A stretch of DNA of 35,759 nucleotides from Aromatoleum toluolicum (GCF_012911005.2 NZ_WTVS01000057.1:1-35759), one strand, 5' to 3'; counted from the first letter of the stretch, positions 15,292 through 23,078 are shown. Notes: generated by a model not told the origin, from the sequence alone. Numbers and translations: made by a program.

Positions 15292-16551
15292 ATGGGCAAG
15301 CTGTCGGATGTGCAGATTCGCAACTGGATCAAGACCGGCGAACGCTTTGCGGGCAAGGCGGACGGCGATGGGCTGTATCTGCGTTTCCGAGCAGCGGATG
15401 CCACACCCGTCTGGCTGTTTCGCTACCGTTTTGCGGGCAAGGCGCGCGCCATGCTGATGGGCGGCTTCGGCGTTCTGTCCCTCGCCGATGCGCGGAAGGA
15501 AGTGAAGCGCCTAGCTGCTCAGGTGGCACTCGGGATTGACGTTGCCGGCGAGAAGCAGGAACGCAAGGCCGAAGCTGTCGCCAAGATCGAAGCCGCAGCG
15601 CGCGCCGTGACTGTTGCCGACCTCGCGGACGACTACTTCGAGCGGATGATTGCCGGGCGCTGGAAGCACCCCAACATCGTGCGCAGCAGGATCGAGAAGG
15701 ACATCAAGCCCGCCATCGGGAAAATGAAGGTGGAGGACGTGCGCCCTGCCGACATAGACGGACTGCTTCAGGATGTGGTGAAGCGCGGCGCTCCGACCGT
15801 GGCGAACGACGTGCTGCGCTGGGTGCGGCGGATGTTCGACTTCGCGATCAAGCGGCACCTGTGCCAGCACAATCCTGCCGGCGCTTTCGACTTGGCAGAC
15901 GCGGGCGGCAAGGAAGAGGCGCGCGACCGTGCGCTATCCCGCTCCGAGCTGGCGACCTTCTTCAAGGCCATGCGGGAGGCTAAGGGCTTCAGCGTGGAAA
16001 ACGAGCTAGCGGTGAAACTGCTGCTGCTGCTCGCCGTGCGCAAGCAGGAACTGACGGCGGCGCGGTGGGATGAATTCGACCTCGACGCCGCGGTGTGGAA
16101 CCTGCCGGCCGAGCGCACCAAGACCGGCGCGGCTATCGCGATCCCGCTCCCCGCTGTCGCCGTGGAATGGCTCCGCACGCTTCATCGGCTGGCGTGCAGT
16201 TCGGACTACGTTTTCCCCGCTCGCAAGATGCAGCACCGCATGATCCCTCACATCCACGAGAACACACTGAACGTTGCGCTCGCCAAGGTGAAGCACGGAC
16301 TGCCGGCCTTCACGATCCACGATCTCAGGCGCACGGCACGCACGCACCTGGCGGGGCTGGGCGTGCCTCCCCACGTGGCAGAGAAGGTGCTGAACCACAA
16401 GCTGAAGGGCGTGGAAGGGCGCTATGACCGCTACGACTACTTCGAGGAACGGAAGGCCGCGGTGAACCAGTGGGCGGCGCTGCTTGGGCAACTGGAGAAG
16501 GGCGGGGCAGATGTGATCCCGATCCACGAACGGCGAGCCGCTGCCGACTGA
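15292..16551 (+). CDS. int: P4-type tyrosine recombinase (integrase)
   Basis: A 419-residue integrase. Residues 1-95 are the DUF4102 arm-binding domain (GKLSDVQIRNWIKTGERFAG), about 100-210 the core-binding domain, and 215-400 the catalytic domain. Visible catalytic residues are the Arg of LLAVRKQELTAA, the His and Arg of FTIHDLRRTART, the His of LNHKLKGVEGRY and the following Tyr region (RYDRYDYFEERK). The ATG at 15292 was chosen because AAGGA lies ten bases upstream and the family begins MGKLSD. It is unrelated in detail to the longer integrase at 3434-5302, so the two elements integrate independently. Confidence 0.94.
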   Translation: MGKLSDVQIRNWIKTGERFAGKADGDGLYLRFRAADATPVWLFRYRFAGKARAMLMGGFGVLSLADARKEVKRLAAQVALGIDVAGEKQERKAEAVAKIEAAARAVTVADLADDYFERMIAGRWKHPNIVRSRIEKDIKPAIGKMKVEDVRPADIDGLLQDVVKRGAPTVANDVLRWVRRMFDFAIKRHLCQHNPAGAFDLADAGGKEEARDRALSRSELATFFKAMREAKGFSVENELAVKLLLLLAVRKQELTAARWDEFDLDAAVWNLPAERTKTGAAIAIPLPAVAVEWLRTLHRLACSSDYVFPARKMQHRMIPHIHENTLNVALAKVKHGLPAFTIHDLRRTARTHLAGLGVPPHVAEKVLNHKLKGVEGRYDRYDYFEERKAAVNQWAALLGQLEKGGADVIPIHERRAAAD

Positions 16552-16610
16552 AAACAGAGTTTCATCGCCGCCTGACGGATTCAGGCAACGACACAGGGAG
16601 TTACTTCGCC

Positions 16611-16712
16611 ATGAAGAAGCAGACAAAGAAGCCCGGCGCACCCCAAACGCCGCAACAATCGCAGGAACCGAGCCTGATTGAATTGCTGCTGAAAGCACAT
16701 GGGCGGCGCTAA
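16611..16712 (+). CDS. small hypothetical protein, 33 residues
   Basis: MKKQTKKPGAPQTPQQSQEP is followed by a short helix, SLIELLLKAHGRR. The ATG at 16611 is preceded by a GGGAG at a workable distance. The length and Lys/Gln/Pro-rich start give no function. It lies 59 bases after the integrase in the same direction, so it may be cotranscribed. Confidence 0.5.
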   Translation: MKKQTKKPGAPQTPQQSQEPSLIELLLKAHGRR

Positions 16713-16720
16713 CTGAGGTA

Positions 16721-16777
16721 TGCCGCGCCTAGGACGACGGTCCGAAAACCCGATCCCCTTGTCGGGCTGACGCGGCA
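16721..16777 (+). ncRNA. candidate structured RNA in the element
   Basis: TGCCGCG (16721-16727) pairs perfectly with CGCGGCA (16771-16777). Inside lies a second stem, CCCGA/TCGGG (16749-16753 and 16762-16766). The stretch is noncoding, between two genes of the element. The pairing is visible. A role such as a small regulatory RNA, as in satellite phage P4 immunity, is speculation. Confidence 0.35.
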
Positions 16778-16809
16778 CTCATTCAAGGGCTTGCGCATTG
16801 GGGGCGCTG

Positions 16810-17493
16810 ATGATCGAAACAACCTACGTTCGAATCGAGCGTGCAGCGGCAGTGCTGGAGACTGACGAAGATACGCTTCTGATTGCGGCAACGGAGGGGC
16901 GTATCCGCCTGTATGCGCTAGTGAACCGCGATTGCTACGCCGAACTGACAAAGGTGCATTCCGGTGATTACCTCGAAGTGGCGAACCAGCCGTGGGAGAT
17001 GACCGTGCACGAGGAACGGTTTCGCATGTTTCAGTTTGTCCCGATCTTTCCCATCTCAGCGGGACATTTGTTGAAATTTGGACGCGCTGACCTCACGGGT
17101 CATCCGCTGTCGGATGAGGACGAACACGGAATGATCTGGGTCACATGGAATGGCGGACCCTTCGAGCATGAGCAACCGATAGTGGTGCTGCGCTCAGATC
17201 TTTTCCTCCTCCGAGAAGCTGCAGAAGCACTCAGACGGGAAAAGATGCCCGCTGCTGGCACTGTTCGGACTCCTGATGCACAGCTGCCAAGAGGGGCTGA
17301 AACACGTAAGCGGGATACTCTTCTATGTATCCTTGCCGCGATGGCGGACCAAGCCGGCATTGATCCAAGCGAACGAGGCGCAGCGGCGAGGGTCGCGGAA
17401 TGGACTGAGCATATCGGCGCACCCGTCAGCGAGGACACCGTTCGTAACGTCCTGAAGTCGATTCCCGAGGCCACCCAGCGCCGGACCAAGTAA
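16810..17493 (+). CDS. hypothetical protein with C-terminal helical/winged-helix-like segment
   Basis: A 227-residue protein I do not recognise by name. The start MIETTYVRIERAAAVLETDED and ATEGRIRLYALV suggest a first domain that may be HTH-like, of the sort seen in hypothetical proteins next to phage-type integrases. Residues about 170-225 (DTLLCILAAMADQAGIDP, then APVSEDTVRNVLKSIPEA) look like the C-terminal winged-helix segment shared by many such proteins. The ATG at 16810 follows GGGGCG; a TTG at 16798 is possible. A regulatory role is a guess. Confidence 0.75.
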   Translation: MIETTYVRIERAAAVLETDEDTLLIAATEGRIRLYALVNRDCYAELTKVHSGDYLEVANQPWEMTVHEERFRMFQFVPIFPISAGHLLKFGRADLTGHPLSDEDEHGMIWVTWNGGPFEHEQPIVVLRSDLFLLREAAEALRREKMPAAGTVRTPDAQLPRGAETRKRDTLLCILAAMADQAGIDPSERGAAARVAEWTEHIGAPVSEDTVRNVLKSIPEATQRRTK

Positions 17494-17498
17494 CCAAG

Positions 17499-17532
17499 AA
17501 ACCGAATTCGGGAAGAGAAAACCGAATTCGGG
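17499..17532. promoter_or_regulatory. tandem palindromic operator-like sites
   Basis: AAACCGAATTCGGG occurs twice (17499-17512 and 17519-17532). Each copy contains the perfect palindrome CCGAATTCGG, and the copies are exactly 20 bp apart, two helical turns. They lie 75-108 bp upstream of the AlpA-like gene in a 113-bp gap. This geometry suits two dimeric repressors on the same face of the DNA. Which protein binds is unknown. Confidence 0.6.
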
Positions 17533-17606
17533 CTATCGCTCGTTGCATTTCGCCAAAGTCCGCCCCATGCCGCATCAAGCGGCGCAACGCAAAACAGGGG
17601 CGAACC

Positions 17607-17867
17607 ATGCACAGCAACACCACTACCACGCCGAAGCTGAAGACTGCCGGCGCTACGATCCCGCCAGCTCTGGCGAACTTCGACTCGCTGCCCGACAGCG
17701 CGCTGGTCGACGTCGCAACCGTCGCAGCTCTGCTTGGATGCTCCCGTAACACGGTCTGGCGAAAGGCGAGGGCCGGCGCGCTTGCATCGCCGATTAAGAC
17801 CGGACCGAACTCGACCCGCTGGCGCGTCGGCTCGATCCGCGCACACCTCGCCGCCATCATTGGGTGA
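17607..17867 (+). CDS. AlpA/excisionase-like HTH DNA-binding protein
   Basis: An 86-residue protein. After a Thr-rich tail, residues 30-85 form a MerR/AlpA-type helix-turn-helix (LVDVATVAALLGCSRNTVWR, followed by KARAGALASP and WRVGSIRAHLA), the fold used by AlpA activators and by excisionases of integrative elements. The ATG at 17607 has an AGGGG upstream. It begins the replication gene run and lies behind the palindromic sites, so it may control excision or the genes after it. Confidence 0.85.
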   Translation: MHSNTTTTPKLKTAGATIPPALANFDSLPDSALVDVATVAALLGCSRNTVWRKARAGALASPIKTGPNSTRWRVGSIRAHLAAIIG

Positions 17868-17878
17868 GGGCGCGAGCG

Positions 17879-18049
17879 ATGACCGACAACAAAAAGGGCC
17901 GCACCGGACGGCACGACCCCAAGCAATTCAACTTCGACCACTCTACCGGCAATGACGATCCGCTGCGCGGCGGGCACGAGCTGGGTAAGCCCGCACGCCT
18001 GAACCGCCAGCAAAAGCGATCCTGGCGGCGCAAGGGGGGCGCGCGATGA
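17879..18049 (+). CDS. small basic hypothetical protein
   Basis: A 56-residue, strongly basic protein (NKKGRTGRHDPKQFNFDHST near the start, QQKRSWRRKGGAR at the end) with no recognised domain. It starts 12 bases after the AlpA-like gene. Its stop overlaps the next start (ATGA at 18046), so it is translationally coupled to the Toprim gene. Nucleic-acid binding is plausible from charge alone. Confidence 0.7.
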   Translation: MTDNKKGRTGRHDPKQFNFDHSTGNDDPLRGGHELGKPARLNRQQKRSWRRKGGAR

Positions 18050-18930
18050 TCGCCGCCAACATCATCGACGGTTTCCGCGAGGCGATACACCAGGCCGGGC
18101 TGGTTCCGCCTGCCGTGATCGATGCGGACGGGCTGCTGCATCGCTTCCACGTTGAAGGCGACAAACGCGGCTCGCACAACGGCTGGTATCTGCTGCACCT
18201 GAACGGGCGCGCGGCGGGCGCTTTCGGGAGCTGGAAGGCTGGCATTCAATCCTCCTGGGCAGCGGACGGGCAGCGCATGAGCGATGCGGAGCGCGACGCC
18301 TTTGCCGAGCTGGTGAAGACGGCACGCGCTAAAGCGGACGCCGAACGGCGCGCGGAGCATGAAGCACGGGCCATCGAGGCGCGGGCGGAATGGCACCGTG
18401 CCGTGCCTGCCGATCCGGCGCACCCGTACCTTGTCGCCAAGCATGTGCAGCCGCACGACCTGCGACAGATTGGCGGCGCGCTGATCGTGCCTCTGATCGA
18501 CGTGTATGGCCTGCTGTGGAACCTGCAACGCATCCGCACGGATGGTGACAAGCGGTTCCGGCCGGGCCGCGCAGGCGGGCTGTATTCGCCTATTGGCGAC
18601 CTGTCGAATCCGGGGCGAATTCTGATCTGCGAAGGCTGGGCCACGGGCGCGACGCTGCACGAAGAGTCCGGGCATCCGGTGCTGTGCGCGATGAACGCGG
18701 GCAACTTGCTGTCGCTCGCCAAGGCGGCGCGGGCGGCATGGCCTGCTCTGGATCTCGTGATCTGCGCAGACAACGACCGGAACACTGCTGGCAACCCGGG
18801 CGTGACTGCGGCGACCGCTGCCGCGACGGCGACCGGGGCCAAGGTGATCGTTCCCGAGTTCCCCGAAGGAGCGAGCGGTTCGGATTTCAACGACCTGGCG
18901 GCGATCCGCAGGAAGGGGGCCGCGCAATGA
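18046..18930 (+). CDS. Toprim-domain primase-like protein
   Basis: A 294-residue protein. Residues 1-70 include HNGWYLLHLNGRAAGAFGSW, which resembles the start of mobile-element primases. A charged helix (80-120) links to the Toprim domain (about 125-290), with the catalytic Glu196 in ILICEGWATGAT and the metal-binding pair Asp242/Asp244 in LVICADNDRN. GSDFNDLAAI closes the domain. No zinc finger is seen. Proteins of this type pair with DUF3987 helicase-like ATPases in phages and satellites, and the next gene here is exactly that (ATGA overlap). The likely role is priming of element replication. Confidence 0.9.
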   Translation: MIAANIIDGFREAIHQAGLVPPAVIDADGLLHRFHVEGDKRGSHNGWYLLHLNGRAAGAFGSWKAGIQSSWAADGQRMSDAERDAFAELVKTARAKADAERRAEHEARAIEARAEWHRAVPADPAHPYLVAKHVQPHDLRQIGGALIVPLIDVYGLLWNLQRIRTDGDKRFRPGRAGGLYSPIGDLSNPGRILICEGWATGATLHEESGHPVLCAMNAGNLLSLAKAARAAWPALDLVICADNDRNTAGNPGVTAATAAATATGAKVIVPEFPEGASGSDFNDLAAIRRKGAAQ

Positions 18931-20453
18931 TGGGGAATGTGTTGGACCTGAACCAGTTGATCGAGCGGGCGATCGTGCCGGGCGAGGACTGGCCGGAACC
19001 GCAACCGTTGGCGGCAAAAATGGAGCGCGAGCCGTACCCGTTCGACGCGCTGCCCGACACCATCCGTGCGGCGGTGGAGGAAGTCGCGGGTTTCGTGCAG
19101 GCACCGTTGCCTCTGGTGGCGTCGTCGGCGCTTGCGGCGCTGTCACTGGCGCTACAGGCGCATACCGACGTGAAGCGCAGCGAAAAGCTGCAAGGGCCAG
19201 TCGGGCTATTCCTGCTCACCATCGCGGACAGCGGCGAGCGTAAATCGACCTGTGACGGATTTTTCGGCGCGGCGATACGCGAGTATGAATCGCAGCAAGC
19301 AGAGGCCGCCAAAGGACCGCTGAAGGACTACGCGGCGGCACTGGGAGCATGGGAGACGAAACGGGCAGGCATCAAGGACAACATGCGGCAGTTGGCGAAG
19401 GCGAAGAAATCGACCGCCGACGACGAAATGCGCTTGCGTGACCTTGAGCACGACAAGCCCGAACCGCCGAGAGTCCCGAGACTGGTCTATGGCGACGTGA
19501 CACCCGAGGCGCTGGGCTACCAGGTGGCGAAGGTGTGGCCGTCGGCGGGCATCGTATCGAGCGAGGCTGGGGCGGTACTAGGGGCGCACGGCATGGGCAA
19601 GGATTCGGCCATGCGAAATATGGCACTGCTGAATCAGTTGTGGGACGGCGCGACGATATCGAGCGAGCGGCGCACGGTGGAGTCATGGAGCGCACGCGGC
19701 GCGCGGCTGACGATCGCATTGCAGGTGCAGGAAGCGACCTTGCGCGAGTTCTTCACCAAGTCGGGCACTCTCGCACGCGGGACCGGGTTTCTTGCGCGGT
19801 TCCTGATCGCCTGGCCGGAATCGACCCAAGGTTTTCGGCTGTTCAAGGAAGCCCCTGCGTCATGGCTACACCTGGCGGCATTCAATCGGCGTATTGCCTC
19901 GATTCTCGCGCAACCGGCACCGCTGCAAGAGTGGGGCGGACTGGAACCGCCTCTGCTGGCATTGGCACCGGACGCTAAGGCGGCATGGATCGAGTTTCAC
20001 AACGCAATCGAGGGCAAGCTAGCTAGCGGTGGCGAACTCCACGATGTGCGTGACGTGGCATCAAAAATTGCCGACAACGCTGCACGGCTGGCGGCGCTCT
20101 TCCATGTTTTCGAGCAAGGCGCGGGCGGCGCAATTGGCATCGATGCGCTGGAATCGGCAACCTGCATCGTCGCGTGGCACCTGTCGGAGTCGCGGCGTTT
20201 CTTTGGCGAACTCGCATTGCCTGCCGAGATGGCGGGTGCGGCGCGGCTCGACGCCTGGCTGATCGAGCATTGCAGGCGCCACCACACGACCATGATTCCG
20301 ACTAGGGAGGCGCAGCGGTTGGGGCCGGTGCGGGACAAATCCGCCATGGGCGAGGCGCTGGCGGCTCTGGAAGAACTCGACCGGGCGCGGCTGATCCTGG
20401 AGGGCAAGCGCAAGCTGATTGCGATGAATCCGGCGCTGGTAGTCACGCGATGA
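18927..20453 (+). CDS. DUF3987 (YfjI-like) helicase-like ATPase
   Basis: A 508-residue protein of the DUF3987 family. The Walker A-like loop ADSGERKST (about 101-108) is typical of the family, after a FLLTI strand. ALGYQVAKVWPSAGIVSSEAG and the block around WSARGARLTIALQVQEATLR belong to the ATPase core, and GTGFLARFLIAWPESTQG is another family block. The C-terminal part (about 400-508) looks like a winged helix. It probably works with the Toprim protein as a helicase-primase set. The start overlaps the preceding stop (ATGA). Length is normal. Confidence 0.9.
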   Translation: MMGNVLDLNQLIERAIVPGEDWPEPQPLAAKMEREPYPFDALPDTIRAAVEEVAGFVQAPLPLVASSALAALSLALQAHTDVKRSEKLQGPVGLFLLTIADSGERKSTCDGFFGAAIREYESQQAEAAKGPLKDYAAALGAWETKRAGIKDNMRQLAKAKKSTADDEMRLRDLEHDKPEPPRVPRLVYGDVTPEALGYQVAKVWPSAGIVSSEAGAVLGAHGMGKDSAMRNMALLNQLWDGATISSERRTVESWSARGARLTIALQVQEATLREFFTKSGTLARGTGFLARFLIAWPESTQGFRLFKEAPASWLHLAAFNRRIASILAQPAPLQEWGGLEPPLLALAPDAKAAWIEFHNAIEGKLASGGELHDVRDVASKIADNAARLAALFHVFEQGAGGAIGIDALESATCIVAWHLSESRRFFGELALPAEMAGAARLDAWLIEHCRRHHTTMIPTREAQRLGPVRDKSAMGEALAALEELDRARLILEGKRKLIAMNPALVVTR

Positions 20454-20920
20454 CGACCCTATCCGAGCTGATCCATAGAAGGCGGCGCGGCGCTGGTGCG
20501 ACAGCGGCACTTGCGACTTCTGCGACACATGACGAGCAAGAGGCGCGAACTGTCGCAACTGTCGCAACTGTCGCTGTCGCAAAGTCTAGCGAGGACGTGA
20601 CCGCGCGGGCCTGGCTGCTGCATTTCACTGATCGTGATCCGGTGGAAGTCTGGACGGCACCGCCAGCAACGCACGCGGAAATCCTGGCAGCGAACCCTGA
20701 TGCAATCGCAGCGGAACCGCCGATGCTGATCGACGCCGATCCGCCAGCGATGGCGCAATCCTGCAAAGACTGCCGACACCGGGCACGACCAGGGCACGCC
20801 GAGCCGGGTTACTGCGCCATGCGAATCGACACTCCGCACGCCTACGGACCGGGGCATCCCCTGCACTTGCTGCCCGAGGACGGCGGCGCGAGCTGCGAAC
20901 ACTTCGAGGAATGGACATGA
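20450..20920 (+). CDS. hypothetical protein with four-cysteine C-terminal motif
   Basis: A 156-residue protein. The N-terminal 50 residues are low-complexity, including a TVATVATVA repeat encoded by three tandem copies of CAACTGTCG or close variants at 20547-20582. The C-terminal 55 residues hold Cys105, Cys108, Cys122 and Cys149 (SCKDCRH, GYCAMR, GASCEHFEEW), a likely metal-binding knuckle seen in small phage-associated proteins. It overlaps the preceding gene by ATGA. Function unknown. Confidence 0.78.
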   Translation: MTTLSELIHRRRRGAGATAALATSATHDEQEARTVATVATVAVAKSSEDVTARAWLLHFTDRDPVEVWTAPPATHAEILAANPDAIAAEPPMLIDADPPAMAQSCKDCRHRARPGHAEPGYCAMRIDTPHAYGPGHPLHLLPEDGGASCEHFEEWT

Positions 20921-21483
20921 CGAAACGCAAAGTGCCGACCAGGGAAGCGAGGCCGGACCCGGACAAGGAAGCCAAGAACCGCGCCGACGTGGCTACCCAT
21001 GCCGAGACAATGACCGCCGTCGCGGCACTTCGCTTTGCGGGCGTCGTGGGCGAGCAAGATCCACAAACTTTAGTCGCAGAGATGACCGACCGCATCAAAG
21101 CCGTGGTCGGCGGCGACATGCGCGAACCGGAACGGATGCTCATGGGGCAGGCAATCGCGTTACAAGCGATTTTTTCCAGCCTGGCGAACCGGGCCGCGAT
21201 CAACATGGGCGAGTATCCGCAGACCGTCGAGCGTTATATGCGGCTGGCTCTGAAGGCGCAAAGCCAGTGTCGGGCAACGCTCGAAACCCTGGCGGTGATC
21301 AAGAATCCGCCCGTCGTGTTCGCCAAGCAGGCGAACGTCACGACCGGGCCGCAGCAGATCAACAACGGTATAACCGTACCGGCACGCGCGGGGGAAACGC
21401 AAAGCGAGCCGAACAAACTATATAGAGGCGCACGATGGGCAATGGATGGACGCCGGAACGGCGAGCGCGGCAAGCGGAGTTGA
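20917..21483 (+). CDS. hypothetical protein of the element
   Basis: A 188-residue, mainly helical protein. The start (MTKRKVPTREARPDPDKEAK) is charged. The middle (ERMLMGQAIALQAIFSSLAN, GEYPQTVERYMRLALKAQSQ) looks like a helical bundle common in phage and satellite hypothetical proteins. The tail carries PQQINNG, a motif I associate with such proteins. The ATG at 20917 overlaps the previous stop and has GAGGA six to seven bases upstream, so it is preferred over the ATG at 20911. Function unknown. Confidence 0.78.
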   Translation: MTKRKVPTREARPDPDKEAKNRADVATHAETMTAVAALRFAGVVGEQDPQTLVAEMTDRIKAVVGGDMREPERMLMGQAIALQAIFSSLANRAAINMGEYPQTVERYMRLALKAQSQCRATLETLAVIKNPPVVFAKQANVTTGPQQINNGITVPARAGETQSEPNKLYRGARWAMDGRRNGERGKRS

Positions 21484-21644
21484 TTCGCACATGGCGACCG
21501 TGGGAGCACTCAACGGGACCGAAAACCGATGAGGGCAAGGCGACCGTAGGGCGCAACGCCTTCAAGGGCGGCCATCGGGCGCTTCTGCGGGATTTGGCGC
21601 GGGTTCTGCGGGAGCAAGACCTACAGCGGCGCGAGATTGAGTAG
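21435..21644 (+). CDS. conserved small protein (WTPERRARQA type)
   Basis: A 69-residue protein reading WTPERRARQAELIRTWRPWE, then STGPKTDEGKA and NAFKGGHRALLRDL. This pattern recurs in small proteins of phages and integrative elements in proteobacteria. It overlaps the 3' end of the preceding gene by 49 bases in another frame, an unusually long overlap for this cluster. No function is known to me. The family resemblance supports it as a real gene rather than a shadow. Confidence 0.78.
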   Translation: MGNGWTPERRARQAELIRTWRPWEHSTGPKTDEGKATVGRNAFKGGHRALLRDLARVLREQDLQRREIE

Positions 21645-21741
21645 AACTTGTTTGATGTATGCTTTTGTTCTGCCCTGTCATGCCGCGCTGGGATCAGCCA
21701 AGTTGCGAGTGACGGATTCGCGACCGATTGAGGAGGCACAA

Positions 21742-21921
21742 ATGTTTGAGACCAGCCTAGAGCGAACAATCATCGTTACCGCAGTCGTTCTCTGGTTTGC
21801 CCACGGCTGGTATCTGAACGAACGCCTCAAACATGTCCATGAAAAACTCGACCGCATCCTTGACGCATTCGATGGGTTGCGCGACTACCCCTTCGACCGG
21901 GGCGATTCCGCAAGCCGCTGA
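21742..21921 (+). CDS. small single-pass membrane protein
   Basis: A 59-residue protein with one hydrophobic segment at about 10-26 (IIVTAVVLWFAHGWYL) and a charged, helical C-terminus (NERLKHVHEKLDRILDAF). The ATG has GAGGAGG seven bases upstream, a strong ribosome site. It is the last gene of the element, ending just before the right-end repeat. It could be an anchored accessory or immunity factor, but nothing in the sequence shows that. Confidence 0.75.
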   Translation: MFETSLERTIIVTAVVLWFAHGWYLNERLKHVHEKLDRILDAFDGLRDYPFDRGDSASR

Positions 21922-21924
21922 AAA

Positions 21925-21950
21925 GTGTGTAACCAAGCGTGTACCCATTG
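21925..21950. repeat. right-end repeat of the element
   Basis: GTGTGTAACCA followed by CGTGTACCCA matches the left-end sequence at 15223-15248 at 22 of 26 positions, in the same orientation. It is either an arm-binding site or part of the right attachment site. Confidence 0.5.
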
Positions 21951-22283
21951 ATTTGCGGAGTAGGGGTACATCCAGAAGCGGCGAGGCTTTCAAGGCGTCT
22001 TCGATATTCAGGTGCAACATCGAGTGAGCATTGTGTGCTGCATCAAGATATGCCTTCGTCAAGTCAATGCCCGCACAGTTAGCCTCAAGCGGCGGGGGGG
22101 ATGGCGACGGGCGTTACCTGGTCAGTTTTTGGCCGGCGCCAACTTTGATTGTTGTCCAACCAATGTCAGTCATAAGTCTGAATTGTTGTCTTAAGCGCAA
22201 CAGTTAGTCGCGGCAGCGGTGGTATTTCGCCTGCCTGAACGCTCCTACAGTGATCCCCACGGACACTCACAAGGAGCTTCAAG
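21948..22283. other. intergenic stretch right of the element; no intact gene
   Basis: On the minus strand an open frame runs through about 21948-22120 (EANCAGIDLTKAYLDAAH, then NIEDALKASPLLDVPLLRK). It looks protein-like but has no credible start and continues as antisense of the small membrane protein gene. It may be a gene remnant cut at the integration point. The last 80 bases lead into pirin, with AAGGAG upstream of its ATG. No terminator or tRNA is visible. Confidence 0.4.
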
Positions 22284-22994
22284 ATGATCATGATCAGACG
22301 GGCAAACGAGCGCGGCGTGGCGGAATTCGATTGGCTGAGTTCCCGGCACAGCTTTTCGTTTGGCCACTATTACGACCCGGCGCACATGGGCTTCGGCCCG
22401 CTGCGCGTCATCAACGAGGACCGGGTCGTCCCGGGCGAGGGCTTCCCGACGCACGGTCACCGCGACATGGAGATCATCTCCTACGTGCTGGAGGGCGCGC
22501 TCGAACACAGAGACAGCATCGGCACCGGCTCGGTGATCCGGCCGGGGGACGTGCAGCGCATGTCGGCCGGCACCGGTATCAGCCACAGCGAGTACAACCA
22601 CTCGTCGACGGAGCCCGTGCATTTCCTGCAGATCTGGATCGTTCCCGCGGCCCGCGGCCGGCGGCCCGGTTACGAACAGCGCAATTTCCCGCGCGACGAG
22701 CGCCACGGGCGTCTGCGGCTCATCGCGAGTCCCGACGGAAGCGACGGCTCGGTGACGGTTCACCAGGACGTACGCCTCTATTCGACGCTGCTCGACGGCG
22801 ATCAACGCGCAGAACTCGCGCTGGCTGCCGGGCGCAACGCCTGGGTGCAGGTCGCCCGTGGTGAGGTCACCGTCAACGGCAAACGCCTTGCGGTGGGAGA
22901 CGGGGCCGCGATCGATGGCGAGTCATCCGTCGTACTCGACGGTGCCCGCGCCGCGGAGGTGCTGGTGTTCGATCTGCCGGGACAAACGGACTGA
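22284..22994 (+). CDS. pirin family protein
   Basis: A 236-residue bicupin. The metal site is visible as FPTHGHRDMEIISYVLEG with a later His in GISHSEYNHS. The start (RRANERGVAEFDWLSSRHSF) and GFGPLRVINEDRVVPG are the family signatures. Pirins bind iron; some bacterial members (E. coli YhhW) have quercetin 2,3-dioxygenase activity. AAGGAG lies before the ATG. It heads a block of detoxification-like genes and may answer to oxidants or aromatic compounds, which is inferred from family and context. Confidence 0.93.
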   Translation: MIMIRRANERGVAEFDWLSSRHSFSFGHYYDPAHMGFGPLRVINEDRVVPGEGFPTHGHRDMEIISYVLEGALEHRDSIGTGSVIRPGDVQRMSAGTGISHSEYNHSSTEPVHFLQIWIVPAARGRRPGYEQRNFPRDERHGRLRLIASPDGSDGSVTVHQDVRLYSTLLDGDQRAELALAAGRNAWVQVARGEVTVNGKRLAVGDGAAIDGESSVVLDGARAAEVLVFDLPGQTD

Positions 22995-23045
22995 TCGAAG
23001 CGCTTATGCCGTCATCAGGCGATATCGTGCAAGGAGGATGTCGCA

Positions 23046-23078
23046 ATGATGAATGCGCCGGTTCTGGACTTCACGTGA
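23046..23078 (+). CDS. possible 10-residue leader peptide or gene remnant
   Basis: MMNAPVLDFT has a near-ideal ribosome site (AAGGAGG, eight bases upstream) yet stops after ten codons. A strong hairpin follows 13 bases later. It could be a leader peptide or the intact start of a gene deleted here. Confidence 0.35.
   Translation: MMNAPVLDFT

Larger units (their letters stand above)
15223..21947 (+). mobile_element. 6.7-kb integrase-Toprim-DUF3987 integrative element (satellite-like)
   Basis: All ten confident genes run on the plus strand, from a P4-type integrase to a small membrane protein, and many overlap by ATGA. The cargo is a replication-type pair (Toprim primase-like and DUF3987 ATPase), an AlpA-like regulator and small proteins. 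No structural, packaging, lysis or conjugation gene is present. Related GTGTGTAACCA sequences bound it: 15223-15248 and 21925-21950 match at 22 of 26 positions. The exact attachment core is not resolved. The composition suggests a phage satellite or other element that depends on a helper; this is inference. Confidence 0.75.

Noticed and set aside
20547-20582. Tandem CAACTGTCG units as a possible CRISPR or iteron array
   Set aside because: Units are only nine bases, lie inside a coding frame and encode a TVA repeat; there are no spacers.
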